A stretch of 64,000 bases of DNA from Marinirhabdus gelatinilytica. Its GTDB lineage: Bacteria > Bacteroidota > Bacteroidia > Flavobacteriales > Flavobacteriaceae. Each line of letters opens with the position of its first letter. The stretch's first letter is position 1. The notes under the pieces are model-generated. The model made no database searches, had not been told where the DNA came from, and saw nothing but the letters and a program-made list of their open reading frames with translations. The stretch spans positions 496,001-560,000 of the forward strand of contig NZ_QRAO01000001.1 in assembly GCF_003353425.1 (NCBI RefSeq), given 5' to 3'. A program made the position numbers and the translations under genes. Positions 24,201-33,153 of the stretch are shown in pieces.

Positions 24201-25468
24201 TCTTTTGAACTGTTTAGCTGAAACACCTCACGGATAAGTGCGGCTTTCTCTTGTGCCGAACCATTTGCATCTTTTAGATGGTTGGCAAATTGGGTAGTGA
24301 TTTTTTGGATAATGCGATTGCTCAGGATTTCGGCATGTTCTTCGTTAAAATCCGGGAGTTTACGACGCTGGTTGTCTATTTCGCCTTCTTTTATTTCAGA
24401 AAGTTTGTTCTTAAGGGCTCTAAGGGTTGGAGCAAAGCTTCGGTGTTTTGCCCAGGTGTTGAATTCTGCTGAAATTTCAGCAATTATTTTTTTGGCTCTT
24501 GGGATTTGCGATTGTCGATGTGACAGTGTAGCATCGGTCACTTTCGAGAGCTCGTCCAAATGAATAAGCGTTACGTTCTCGTTCTCCTTTACATTTTCTG
24601 AAACATTCTTTGGGATGGAAAGGTCCAAGATGAGTAATGGTTTTTTTAAATACAGTAATTCCTTTGAAATAGTAGGCTGTTGGGCTCCCGTTGCGACAAT
24701 CAAAATGTCGGCTTGGGCAATTTCACTCTGTATATTGGCGTAATCTCTCACCACGAGATTAAACTTTCCTGCAATTTCTTCGGCCTTTACTTTTGTGCGG
24801 TTAATGAGCGTGATATGTTCGTTTTTGGTATGTTTTATTAGATTTTCGCACGTATTTCGACCAATTTTTCCAATCCCGAAGAGCAAAATGTTCTTTTCTG
24901 AAACATAGGGGACACGAGCCATAATATATTGCACTGCCGCAAAACTAACCGAGGTAGCCCCTGTTGAAATCTCTGTCTCATTCTTTATACGTTTGCTTGC
25001 CTGTATCACAGCATTTACGAGACGTTCCATGTACGCATTGAGCAAGCCCATTTTTTTAGACCGCTTAAAGCCAATGCGTAACTGACTTATGATTTCAAAA
25101 TCACCCAAAATTTGGCTGTCCAATCCTGTTCCAACTTTAAAAAGGTGGGCTACGGCGTCCTCGTTTATGTGGATATATGCTACTTTTTCGAATTCTTCCA
25201 CCGTTCCGTGGGTGTGCTCGCACAGTAGTTTTATGAGTTGTTGTGGTGATGAGGCAAAACCATACAGTTCGGTACGGTTGCAGGTGGAAAGAACACTTAG
25301 GCTTTCCATGTCTTGATCTTTTGCGGCCTTTAAAATTGTTTCTTGGGCAGTTTCTGAAATACTGAAATGCCCACGTATTTCGGCATCGGCCTTTTTGTAG
25401 TTAAGACCAATGGCGTAGAAATTACCTTCTTGAGAAGAAAAATGTCGTTTGCCGTTCAATGCTTTCAT
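24197..25468 (-). CDS. hemA: Glutamyl-tRNA reductase
   Basis: A 423-residue NADPH enzyme reducing glutamyl-tRNA to glutamate-1-semialdehyde, the first committed step of C5-pathway haem synthesis. The catalytic Cys is in LSVLSTCNRTELYG, the NADPH-binding domain has LLFGIGKIGRNTCENLI, and the C-terminal dimerisation helix is present. I start at the ATG 25466-25468 (MKALNGKRHFSSQEGNFYAI); a longer frame adds 11 residues unlike the family. A TATTTTTG box 9 nt before this ATG would give an almost leaderless mRNA. First gene of the hem operon, divergent from an AraC regulator. Confidence 0.95.
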   Translation of the reverse strand: MKALNGKRHFSSQEGNFYAIGLNYKKADAEIRGHFSISETAQETILKAAKDQDMESLSVLSTCNRTELYGFASSPQQLIKLLCEHTHGTVEEFEKVAYIHINEDAVAHLFKVGTGLDSQILGDFEIISQLRIGFKRSKKMGLLNAYMERLVNAVIQASKRIKNETEISTGATSVSFAAVQYIMARVPYVSEKNILLFGIGKIGRNTCENLIKHTKNEHITLINRTKVKAEEIAGKFNLVVRDYANIQSEIAQADILIVATGAQQPTISKELLYLKKPLLILDLSIPKNVSENVKENENVTLIHLDELSKVTDATLSHRQSQIPRAKKIIAEISAEFNTWAKHRSFAPTLRALKNKLSEIKEGEIDNQRRKLPDFNEEHAEILSNRIIQKITTQFANHLKDANGSAQEKAALIREVFQLNSSKE

Positions 25469-25476
25469 CAACGTGG

Positions 25477-25484
25477 CAAAAATA
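25477..25484 (-). promoter_or_regulatory. Possible -7 box of the hemA operon
   Basis: The minus strand reads TATTTTTG, an exact TAnnTTTG match, 8 nt before the chosen hemA ATG. A TTG lies 14 nt upstream, shorter than the usual 17-23 nt spacing. If used, transcription would begin within a few bases of the start codon. Confidence 0.3.
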
Positions 25485-25563
25485 ATTAGTTCATATTCCA
25501 AAAAATAACGCCCTCCGTATCAATTGTGTCGTTAGCAGTAGAAATTTGTGTTAAATTACTCAA

Positions 25564-25596
25564 TTTTCGTGTTATATCAATAATAACGTATCTTTG
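25564..25596 (+). promoter_or_regulatory. Predicted promoter of the AraC regulator gene
   Basis: A -7 box TATCTTTG (25589-25596) matches TAnnTTTG exactly. A degenerate -33 box TTTTCG (25564-25569) is 19 nt upstream, within the normal spacing. The start codon is 41 nt downstream. Confidence 0.5.
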
Positions 25597-25637
25597 CGGA
25601 ATATTTGATTGTTGTTATTTAAATTAATTCTAAATAA

Positions 25638-26546
25638 ATGAGGCCAATAGAAAATACAATTTCAGAAAAAAATATCGCTGAAGGTATTTACAGGGAAACT
25701 AAAATAGAGGAGGGTTTTTTTGTGCTGAAATTTAATAATGAATCTACTGAAAACCAATTGTATAGGCGCGAGGTAAGCAGTGATTACATACAGTTTCATT
25801 TTTGTGTAAAAGGGTCCGGCGCATTCAGTTTCAATAATGGAAATTACCGCTTGCCCATTTTGGAGGACACCTCGTTGTTATTGTACAATCCAGAACGCGA
25901 TTTACCAATTGAAGTTGCTGTTGCACCCAACTCTTGGGTAATTTCGGTATTGCTCCCCATTAAAAAATTCCATACGCTCTTTTCTTCGGAAGCTAATTAT
26001 ATCAGTTTTTTGAGCGATGAAAATAAAGGCCGGAAATATTATAAAGATGCCCGTATTTCACCTTCAATGGCCATAGTGCTCAACCAGTTGATGAACTATA
26101 ACTTGCATCCCTCCATTAAACAGCTTTATTTTAAAGGAAAAGCGTACGAATTGTTGAGCCTATATTTCAACAGGGAAGAAGATGTAGATGTGGAGCAATG
26201 CCCGTTTTTGGTGGATGAGGCTAATGTTTCAAAATTAAAAAAAGCAAAGGAAATTATCATTGCCCGAATGTCCGAACCGCCCACGCTGCAAGAACTGGCA
26301 GATGAAATACAGTTGCCACTCAATAAATTAAAGGAAGGATTTAAACAAATTTATGGGGATAGTGTGTTTAGCTTTTTGTTCGATTATAAAATGGAAGTTG
26401 CACGACAATTGCTCGCCACGGGTGCGCATAACGTTAATGAAGTAGGATTAAAAGTTGGGTATAGCACTGCAAGTCACTTTATAGCTGCCTTCAAGAAAAA
26501 ATTTGGTACCACACCTAAAAAGTTTGTGATGGGACTTTCTAAATGA
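25638..26546 (+). CDS. AraC-family transcriptional regulator divergent from hemA
   Basis: A 302-residue regulator. The N-terminal sensing part (about 1-180) is beta-rich and cupin-like (YIQFHFCVKGSGAFSFNNGN). The C-terminal AraC DNA-binding domain (about 215-302) has both helix-turn-helix units: TLQELADEIQLPLNKLKEGF and VNEVGLKVGYSTASHFIAAF, followed by KKFGTTPKKF. Position between the hemA operon and hemH, divergent from the former, suggests it controls haem or iron-related genes. No haem- or metal-binding motif can be assigned. Confidence 0.93.
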   Translation: MRPIENTISEKNIAEGIYRETKIEEGFFVLKFNNESTENQLYRREVSSDYIQFHFCVKGSGAFSFNNGNYRLPILEDTSLLLYNPERDLPIEVAVAPNSWVISVLLPIKKFHTLFSSEANYISFLSDENKGRKYYKDARISPSMAIVLNQLMNYNLHPSIKQLYFKGKAYELLSLYFNREEDVDVEQCPFLVDEANVSKLKKAKEIIIARMSEPPTLQELADEIQLPLNKLKEGFKQIYGDSVFSFLFDYKMEVARQLLATGAHNVNEVGLKVGYSTASHFIAAFKKKFGTTPKKFVMGLSK

Positions 26547-26630
26547 TTGTAGATTAACCATTGGAGAATGTTGATTTGAGAATAATATCAATTATTTTTG
26601 TGCCTTTATAACCCAATTGAGATGTCCGTT

Positions 26631-26663
26631 CGAGCGCCCGCCTGCACAACGGGCAGGCAGGCG
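26631..26663. repeat. GC-rich hairpin upstream of hemH
   Basis: cgcccgcctgc and gcaggcaggcg form an imperfect hairpin around acaacgg. The sequence is far more GC-rich than its surroundings and is preceded by gtccgttcgagcg, which resembles the left end of the dispersed palindromes elsewhere in the window. Confidence 0.55.
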
Positions 26664-26724
26664 ATAATTTTTTAAAGAATGCTCAAGGAGGCAAACAACT
26701 TAGCCGTCTTAGCGAACAATAAAC

Positions 26725-27771
26725 ATGAACAAAAAAGGAGTTCTTTTAGTAAACCTAGGGTCACCCGATAGCCCAACACCCAGAGATGTAAAAAAATACC
26801 TTGACGAGTTCTTGATGGACCCGCGAGTTATTGATGTACCTCGTTGGGCGCGTATTTTATTGGTGCGTGGCATTATATTAAATACCCGTCCAAAACAAAG
26901 CGCCAAGGCGTATGCAAAGATTTGGTGGGAAGAGGGGTCACCGCTTATTGTACTCTCGGAACGACTTCAGAAAAAAGTGCAGGAAAAACTGAATGTTCCC
27001 GTTGCGCTCGCTATGCGGTACGGAAGTATGACCCTAAAAAAAGGATTACAGGAATTAGTGGACCAAGGCTGTACCGAAATTAAAACCATCCCGCTCTATC
27101 CTCAATTTGCTATGGCCACTACCGAAACTATTGATGTAAAAGTGGACGAATTGGTCGCAGCCCATTTTCCGCAGGTTAAAATTACCCGAACCCCTGCCTT
27201 TTACCATCGTGAAGACTATAAGGAAGCCCTCGCAAACAGTATTGCTGAAAGCTTGGCAAATGCAGATTATGAGCACATACTTTTTAGTTACCACGGCGTT
27301 CCGGAACGACATATCCGAAAAAGCGATATTACCAACGGAAACTGTAAAATGAACGGTAAATGTTGCTTTAAAATGGGCAGTCCGCAGCACGAATTTTGCT
27401 ACCGTCACCAGTGTGAAATCACTACCGTGAACATGGCTAAAAAATTAGGCCTCAAAAACGGGACGTATTCCACTACATTCCAGTCAAGATTGGGTTTCGA
27501 TCCATGGCTACAACCCTATACAGATAGAACCATTGAACGCATGGGCAAAGCGGGTATTAAAAAAATGGCGATCGTTACCCCTGCATTTGTAAGCGATTGC
27601 TTAGAGACCTTGGAAGAAATTGCGATGGAAGGTGAAGAAATTTTCCAGGAAGTGGGCGGAGAAGAATTCACCGTAGTTCCTTGCCTGAATGACCGTGATG
27701 ATTTTGCACAAGTACTCGTAAATATGGTAGAGGAATGGCGCATCGTGAATGTGGATAAAGCAATTGCATAA
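26725..27771 (+). CDS. hemH: Ferrochelatase
   Basis: A 348-residue enzyme inserting Fe2+ into protoporphyrin IX, the last step of protohaem synthesis. Signatures include GVLLVNLGSPDSP at the start, the active-site His in LFSYHGVPERHIRKSD, CKMNGKCCFK, YSTTFQSRLGFDPWLQPYTD and VTPAFVSDCLETLEEI with the conserved Glu region. The cysteine-rich CKMNGKCC insertion is notable; some bacterial ferrochelatases bind a 2Fe-2S cluster, but I cannot show that here. The gene has its own leader containing a GC-rich hairpin. Confidence 0.96.
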   Translation: MNKKGVLLVNLGSPDSPTPRDVKKYLDEFLMDPRVIDVPRWARILLVRGIILNTRPKQSAKAYAKIWWEEGSPLIVLSERLQKKVQEKLNVPVALAMRYGSMTLKKGLQELVDQGCTEIKTIPLYPQFAMATTETIDVKVDELVAAHFPQVKITRTPAFYHREDYKEALANSIAESLANADYEHILFSYHGVPERHIRKSDITNGNCKMNGKCCFKMGSPQHEFCYRHQCEITTVNMAKKLGLKNGTYSTTFQSRLGFDPWLQPYTDRTIERMGKAGIKKMAIVTPAFVSDCLETLEEIAMEGEEIFQEVGGEEFTVVPCLNDRDDFAQVLVNMVEEWRIVNVDKAIA

Positions 27772-27772
27772 A

Positions 27773-27833
27773 ACATCCTCACTATATAAGGAGAGGGTGC
27801 CAACTCCCCTTTGAAGGGGTTAGGGAGATGTTA
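27773..27833. repeat. Small palindromic repeat between hemH and the MATE gene
   Basis: Nested inverted repeats: aactcccc/ggggtt around tttgaa (about 27810-27826), flanked by acatcc at the left and ggagatgt at the right end. The aactcccctttgaagggg core resembles a short repeat often seen between genes in flavobacterial genomes. It could fold in the hemH transcript and end it, but no clear T run follows. Confidence 0.45.
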
Positions 27834-27862
27834 AGCCCTTACTTATAAAATGTAAAAAACCT

Positions 27863-29236
27863 TTGAAACAAAGTAAATCCTCCACTCTTGGCACTGCCTC
27901 TATTAGCAGTTTGCTTGTAAAACAAGCCGTACCTGCCTCCATAGGGATTTTGGTGATGTCGCTCAATATGATCGTCGACACCATTTTTGTGGGGCGATGG
28001 ATTGGGCCGCTGGCCATTTCGGCAATTACGGTGGTGATTCCTGTTACTTTTTTCATCGGGGCGATTGGCTTGGCCGTTGGGATTGGTGGGAGTTCGGTAT
28101 TGTCCCGTGCCCTGGGGTCGGGAAGTCATGAAAAAGCACTTCGGGTTTTTGGGAATCAGGTTACCCTTACGTTTTTAACCTCCGGAATGCTGGCTATTCT
28201 CGGACTTGTTTTTCAAGATAGGTTGATTGAACTGTTTGGTGCCGATGAGAGTTTTAAGGACCTTGCCCTTATCTATTACCGCATCGTGATGTACGGTATC
28301 GTAATGCTCGCCATGTGTATGATGGGGAACAATGTGATACGTGCCGAAGGAAAACCAAAATTTGCCATGTATGCCATGATGCTGCCCGCCATTGGCAACA
28401 TTTTTATGGATTATATCCTTATCAATGTGTTCGATTTTGGAATGTACGGAGCAGCTTGGGCAACATTTATAAGTTATTTTATTTGCTTTGCGTTTATTGT
28501 TTGGTTCTTCATTTTTAAAAGTGAATTAAGGCTCAGTCTGGATTCGTTTAAGCTAAAACGAAAAATAGTTTCTGAGATAAGCGCGCTCAGTTCAGTAACA
28601 CTGGCGCGGCAAGGGGTGATAAGTGTATTTACCGTATTGGTAAACAATGTACTCATCTCCACGGGTGATGCACTAGATGTTGCCAGTTATGGGATTATCT
28701 CCCGTGCTTTGATGTTTGCGCTCTTTCCTGTAATTGGCGTAAACCAAGGGTTTTTGCCCATTGCGGGCTATAATTATGGAGCCGAAAAGTTTCAGCGTGT
28801 GCGGGAATCTATAAATAAATCCATTTTATACAGTGGCGGATTGGCACTCGTGATATTTGCGGTTATAATGGTTTTTGCCCCAGATTTGGTCTCTATTTTT
28901 ATCAGCAATAAAGAAGGACAGGATGCCGAGACACTGCGTAACAACGCCGAAATTTTAGCAAGAACACCAAATGCGCTGCGGTGGGTGTTTGCCGCCACAC
29001 CAGTAATAGCGGTACAGCTTATAGGTTCTTCTTATTTCCAGGCCATTGGCAAGGCCTGGCCAGCGTTATTGCTCAGTTTGACAAAACAAGGCTTCTTTTT
29101 GATTCCGTTGATATTGATCTTACCGAAATATTACGGGGTGTTTGGGGTATGGATTGCGTTCCCCATAGCCGATGTGCTCTCTACAATTGTTACGGGTTAT
29201 TATTTGAATAGCGAGGTGCGTAGAACGTTGAAATAA
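27863..29236 (+). CDS. MATE-family efflux transporter
   Basis: A 457-residue inner-membrane protein with about twelve transmembrane helices in two repeats of six. The first helix (VPASIGILVMSLNMIVDTIF) with GRWIGPLAISAI is typical of the MATE family, as is GVNQGFLPIAGYNYGA at the start of the second half. It would export cationic drugs or metabolites using a Na+ or H+ gradient. The start is a TTG codon at 27863, with no better ATG upstream in frame. Substrate unknown. Confidence 0.92.
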   Translation: MKQSKSSTLGTASISSLLVKQAVPASIGILVMSLNMIVDTIFVGRWIGPLAISAITVVIPVTFFIGAIGLAVGIGGSSVLSRALGSGSHEKALRVFGNQVTLTFLTSGMLAILGLVFQDRLIELFGADESFKDLALIYYRIVMYGIVMLAMCMMGNNVIRAEGKPKFAMYAMMLPAIGNIFMDYILINVFDFGMYGAAWATFISYFICFAFIVWFFIFKSELRLSLDSFKLKRKIVSEISALSSVTLARQGVISVFTVLVNNVLISTGDALDVASYGIISRALMFALFPVIGVNQGFLPIAGYNYGAEKFQRVRESINKSILYSGGLALVIFAVIMVFAPDLVSIFISNKEGQDAETLRNNAEILARTPNALRWVFAATPVIAVQLIGSSYFQAIGKAWPALLLSLTKQGFFLIPLILILPKYYGVFGVWIAFPIADVLSTIVTGYYLNSEVRRTLK

Positions 29237-29238
29237 CC

Positions 29239-29268
29239 CCTTTCATATTTTATTCTGAAAGGTTATCT
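29239..29268 (+). terminator. Possible weak terminator after the MATE gene
   Basis: cctttca (29239-29245) pairs with tgaaagg (29256-29262), followed by ttatcttt. The stem is 7 bp and the T tract is interrupted. Confidence 0.35.
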
Positions 29269-29295
29269 TTAAACAAACTTTTCAATTCAGCATTT

Positions 29296-32200
29296 ATGAA
29301 ACACTTTCAACTCCTCCTTTCATTTCTTTTCACAACCATATTCTTCAGCATTTTTACTGAAAATACCCAAGCCCAAACCTATGATGAATCACTTTACGGA
29401 GCCTTGGAGTATCGCCTTGTCGGGCCCTTTCGTGGCGGACGAAGTGCAGCCGTAACGGGCGTGCCAGGCAAACCCAATCTCTATTATTTTGGAAGTACCG
29501 GCGGGGGTATCTGGGAAACCAAGAATGGAGGGAGAACGTGGGAAAACATTTCCGATGGCTTCTTCGGGGGAAGCATTGGTGCCATTGAGGTGGCCGAAAG
29601 TGATCCCAATGTTATCTACGTGGGCGGTGGCGAAAAAACAGTACGTGGAAATGTTTCCTCAGGCTATGGGATTTGGAAAAGTGAGGATGCAGGGAAGACG
29701 TGGAAACAGGCCGGACTGGAAAAAAGTCGCCACGTTCCAAGAATTGCCATACACCCAACCGACTATAACACAGTGTATGCCGCCGTGATGGGAAATATCT
29801 ACAAACCTACCCAGGAACGTGGTGTTTATAAAAGTACCGATGGTGGAAAGACATGGGCCAAAAAATTGTTTGTAAATGAAAACGCGGGTGCGGTCGATTT
29901 GATTATGGACCCCAACAACCCTCGTATTCTCTACGCCTCTACGTGGAATGTTCGCCGGACCCCATACAGCCTTAGTAGTGGAGGAGAGGGTTCCGCACTT
30001 TGGAAAAGTACCGATAGTGGCGAAACCTGGAAAGAAATATCAACCCAGAAAGGTTTTGCCAAAGGAACGTTAGGCATCATTGGTGTAACCGTTTCACCAG
30101 CCAATAGCGAACGTGTATGGGCCATAGTTGAAAATAAAGACGAAGGCGGCGTATACCGTAGCGATGATGGTGGCGAGACTTGGAAACTCATTAATAGCGA
30201 ACGCAAATTGCGCCAACGTGCCTGGTATTACACCCGTATCTATGCCGATACCAAAGATGAAGATGTGATGTACGTGCTAAACGTGCGCTACCATAAAAGT
30301 ACCGATGGTGGAAAGACCTACGAAACCTACAATGCCCCCCATGGAGACCATCATGATTTGTGGATCGCTCCGGAAGATCCCAATCGTATGATCATTGGTG
30401 ACGATGGCGGTGCACAGGTGACTTACGATGGGGGTGAAACGTGGAGTACCTATCACAACCAGCCCACCTCGCAATTTTACAGAGTGACTACAGATACTAG
30501 TTTCCCTTATAAAATATATGCCGCACAACAGGACAACAGTACGGTACGTATTCCACATAGAACTGAAGGTTGGAGTATCGATGAGGACGATTGGGAAGCA
30601 ACAGCGGGTGGCGAAAGCGCCCATATAGCCGTCGATCCTACAAATCCAGATATTGTGTACGGCGGAAGCTACGACGGATTTTTGACCCGTTACAACCATG
30701 ATAAAAATACGGTACGGAGTATTAGTGTGTGGCCGGACAATCCCATGGGCCATGGTGTGGAGGATATGAAATACAGGTTCCAATGGAATTTCCCTATTTT
30801 CTTTTCCCCTCACAATCCAGAAAAATTATATACCGCATCCAACCATTTACACGTAACCACCAACGAAGGCGAAAGCTGGGAAGTAATCAGTCCCGATCTT
30901 ACCCGTGACGACCCTGAAAAGCAGAAATCATCTGGAGGGCCCATTACGCAGGACAATACCTCGGTGGAATACTATTGTACCATTTTTGCTGCAGCCGAAA
31001 GCCCTGTAAAAGAAGGGGTGTTGTGGACGGGAAGCGATGATGGATTGGTACACGTAAGTAAAGACGGAGGAAAGAATTGGGAGGATGTAACCCCAAAGGG
31101 AATGCCTGAATGGATGATGGTAAACAGCGTAGAACCTTCGGTTTTTGATGCGGGAACCATGTACTTTGCGGGAACGAAATACAAAACAGGCGATTTTGCA
31201 CCCTATCTCTATAAAACTTCAGATTACGGAAAAACGTGGAAAAAAATCACCAATGGAATCCCGGCAGAACATTTTACAAGAGTAGTTCGAGAAGATCCAA
31301 AAAGAAGGGGCTTGCTCTACGCTGGTACCGAAACAGGTATGTATATTTCGTTTGACGATGGTGCTAACTGGAAACCGTTTCAGCTTAATTTGCCTATTGT
31401 TCCTATTACCGATTTAGCATTGAAGGACAACAACCTCATTGTGGCCACACAAGGAAGAAGCCTCTGGATCATAGATGATTTGGGAGTAATCCATCAATTG
31501 GCTGATGCCAAAGGGAAAGGAAACTTTTTGTTCAAACCAAAGGACACCTATAGGATGGGGGGAGCCTCAAGAAGTGGCTCTCTTACTGCAGGTACCAATC
31601 ACCCGAGTGGGGTGATGACCTATTTTAACCTAAAGGATCCTACTGATAAAAAAGTGACCTTGAGTTATTTGGATATGATGAACGATACCATTCAGAAATT
31701 CAGCACAAAAAAAGATGCCGAAAAAAATATAAAAGAATTAAAAGTAGAGAAGGGAGCCAACTATCACACGTGGAATATGCGGGGTAAGGGAGCAGAGCGT
31801 TTAGACGGGATGATTCTTTGGTGGGCCAGTACCGAAGCACCCCAAGCAGTGCCTGGACAGTACAAGGCAGTACTGGAAATTGAGGGGGAAGCTCCTTTGG
31901 TGCAGATTTTCAATATTGTGCCGGATAAAAATGCAGAGGCCGATGTGGCAGGAATGCAAAAACAATACGATTTTATAACCGATGTAAATGAAACAGTGGA
32001 TAAAGCACACCAGTCCATAAAGAACATCCGGAACATAAATGCACAGCTGGGTGCTTTCAAAAAACAGTACAAAGAGGATGAAAGTGTAAAAGATTTGGTT
32101 GAAAAAGCTGATACCTTGAGCAAACAATTTACCGAAATTGAAGAGGCCCTCTACCAGACCAAAAACCGAAGTGGACAGGACCCTTTAAATTTTCCGATAC

Positions 32201-32409
32201 GTTTAACCAACAAATTGGCACATTTGAACAGCTTGGTAAGCATGGACGATTTTCCGCCCACGCAACAAGATATCGCTGTAAAAAACGAATTGACACAACA
32301 AGTAAATGCCGAATTGGTAAAGTTTGATACGTTGGTTTCGGAAGAGGTACAAGCATTCAACGATGCTTTTAACCAAAAGAATTTGAATTATCTTATTGTA
32401 GAGGAATAA
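29296..32409 (+). CDS. Secreted sortilin/VPS10-like BNR beta-propeller protein
   Basis: A 1037-residue exported protein with signal peptide to about residue 27 (ENTQAQ). The first 700 residues form propeller blades with more than ten Asp-box (BNR) motifs such as STDGGKTW, SDDGGETW, SKDGGKNW and TSDYGKTW, as in sortilin/VPS10-type and glycosyl-hydrolase-like proteins. The C-terminal third has a beta domain (GNFLFKPKDTYRMGG) followed by a helical tail (NRSGQDPLNFPIRLTNKLAH) seen in many Bacteroidota proteins of this kind. There is no T9SS sorting domain. No catalytic residue can be named; the often used name glycosyl hydrolase is not supported. Confidence 0.85.
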   Translation: MKHFQLLLSFLFTTIFFSIFTENTQAQTYDESLYGALEYRLVGPFRGGRSAAVTGVPGKPNLYYFGSTGGGIWETKNGGRTWENISDGFFGGSIGAIEVAESDPNVIYVGGGEKTVRGNVSSGYGIWKSEDAGKTWKQAGLEKSRHVPRIAIHPTDYNTVYAAVMGNIYKPTQERGVYKSTDGGKTWAKKLFVNENAGAVDLIMDPNNPRILYASTWNVRRTPYSLSSGGEGSALWKSTDSGETWKEISTQKGFAKGTLGIIGVTVSPANSERVWAIVENKDEGGVYRSDDGGETWKLINSERKLRQRAWYYTRIYADTKDEDVMYVLNVRYHKSTDGGKTYETYNAPHGDHHDLWIAPEDPNRMIIGDDGGAQVTYDGGETWSTYHNQPTSQFYRVTTDTSFPYKIYAAQQDNSTVRIPHRTEGWSIDEDDWEATAGGESAHIAVDPTNPDIVYGGSYDGFLTRYNHDKNTVRSISVWPDNPMGHGVEDMKYRFQWNFPIFFSPHNPEKLYTASNHLHVTTNEGESWEVISPDLTRDDPEKQKSSGGPITQDNTSVEYYCTIFAAAESPVKEGVLWTGSDDGLVHVSKDGGKNWEDVTPKGMPEWMMVNSVEPSVFDAGTMYFAGTKYKTGDFAPYLYKTSDYGKTWKKITNGIPAEHFTRVVREDPKRRGLLYAGTETGMYISFDDGANWKPFQLNLPIVPITDLALKDNNLIVATQGRSLWIIDDLGVIHQLADAKGKGNFLFKPKDTYRMGGASRSGSLTAGTNHPSGVMTYFNLKDPTDKKVTLSYLDMMNDTIQKFSTKKDAEKNIKELKVEKGANYHTWNMRGKGAERLDGMILWWASTEAPQAVPGQYKAVLEIEGEAPLVQIFNIVPDKNAEADVAGMQKQYDFITDVNETVDKAHQSIKNIRNINAQLGAFKKQYKEDESVKDLVEKADTLSKQFTEIEEALYQTKNRSGQDPLNFPIRLTNKLAHLNSLVSMDDFPPTQQDIAVKNELTQQVNAELVKFDTLVSEEVQAFNDAFNQKNLNYLIVEE

Positions 32410-32422
32410 TCCCAACCCTGGT

Positions 32423-32455
32423 AGACCCAAAGGATTTTCAAAAGCCTTTGGGTCT
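32423..32455 (+). terminator. Strong hairpin after the BNR gene
   Basis: agacccaaagg (32423-32433) and cctttgggtct (32445-32455) form a perfect 11-bp stem with an 11-nt loop. The T run after it is poor (ctgaggctttt), so it may end transcription weakly or stabilise the mRNA. Confidence 0.5.
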
Positions 32456-32480
32456 CTGAGGCTTTTCGTAACTTCGCAAA

Positions 32481-33014
32481 GTGGAATACAACTACATAAA
32501 ATCCCTCCATCTTATTTTCGTGATCACTTGGTTTGCGGGATTGTTTTACATGGTCCGCCTGTTTGTATATCAAATAGAAGCCCAAGCAAAGGAAGAACCT
32601 GCACGGCAGATATTGAGCGACCAATTTAAAATCATGACCAAGCGGTTGTGGTACATCATTACATGGCCTTCCATGCTACTTGCTATTGGTTTTGCCGTGT
32701 GGTTGTTGGTGTTGCGTCCCTTCTGGATTACCGATGCTTGGATGCAGGTAAAACTGGGATTTGTGGTAGCGCTGATTATTTACCATATAAAATGTCACCT
32801 CATCTTCGAAAATCATCAAAACGGGGTGTACAAATACTCTTCCAATTGGATGCGCATTTTCAACGAGGGTGCTACTATCATACTATTTTCGGTGGTTTTT
32901 TTGGTAATCCTGAAAAATGCGGTGGACTGGATCTACGGTACTTTGGGGATTATTGTTTTTGCTATCCTCTTAATGTTAGGCTTCAAGATCTATAAAAGAA
33001 TTAGAGAGAAATAG
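32481..33014 (+). CDS. hemJ: Protoporphyrinogen IX oxidase, HemJ type
   Basis: A 177-residue inner-membrane protein with four helices, starting at GTG. It oxidises protoporphyrinogen IX to protoporphyrin IX. The first helix SLHLIFVITWFAGLFYMVRL contains the conserved His (residue 10), and the conserved Lys is K91 in AWMQVKLGFVV. NWMRIFNEGATIILF is the usual fourth-helix region. HemJ takes the place of HemG or HemY, neither of which is in the window. It lies 4.7 kb from hemH on the same strand. Confidence 0.9.
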   Translation: MEYNYIKSLHLIFVITWFAGLFYMVRLFVYQIEAQAKEEPARQILSDQFKIMTKRLWYIITWPSMLLAIGFAVWLLVLRPFWITDAWMQVKLGFVVALIIYHIKCHLIFENHQNGVYKYSSNWMRIFNEGATIILFSVVFLVILKNAVDWIYGTLGIIVFAILLMLGFKIYKRIREK

Positions 33015-33153
33015 ACCAAAACTTTAGAGCTTATACTTGAGTCTTTATGTATTATCCTTTTGGTTCGATATTTGCTCTGTGAACCTACAAAATCTTGATA
33101 GCGCATTGGGCGTAGCCGAAATGTTGCTATCTTCCCATAAAATTTTATAAAAG

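Noticed and set aside
30277-30813. 178-codon minus-strand frame inside the BNR propeller gene
   Set aside because: Antisense to a firm coding region with strong protein motifs; it arises from the repeats and codon bias of the plus-strand gene.
32423-32455. Riboswitch upstream of hemJ
   Set aside because: Only a single perfect hairpin is present, with no known riboswitch core; it fits a terminator-like or stabilising stem better.
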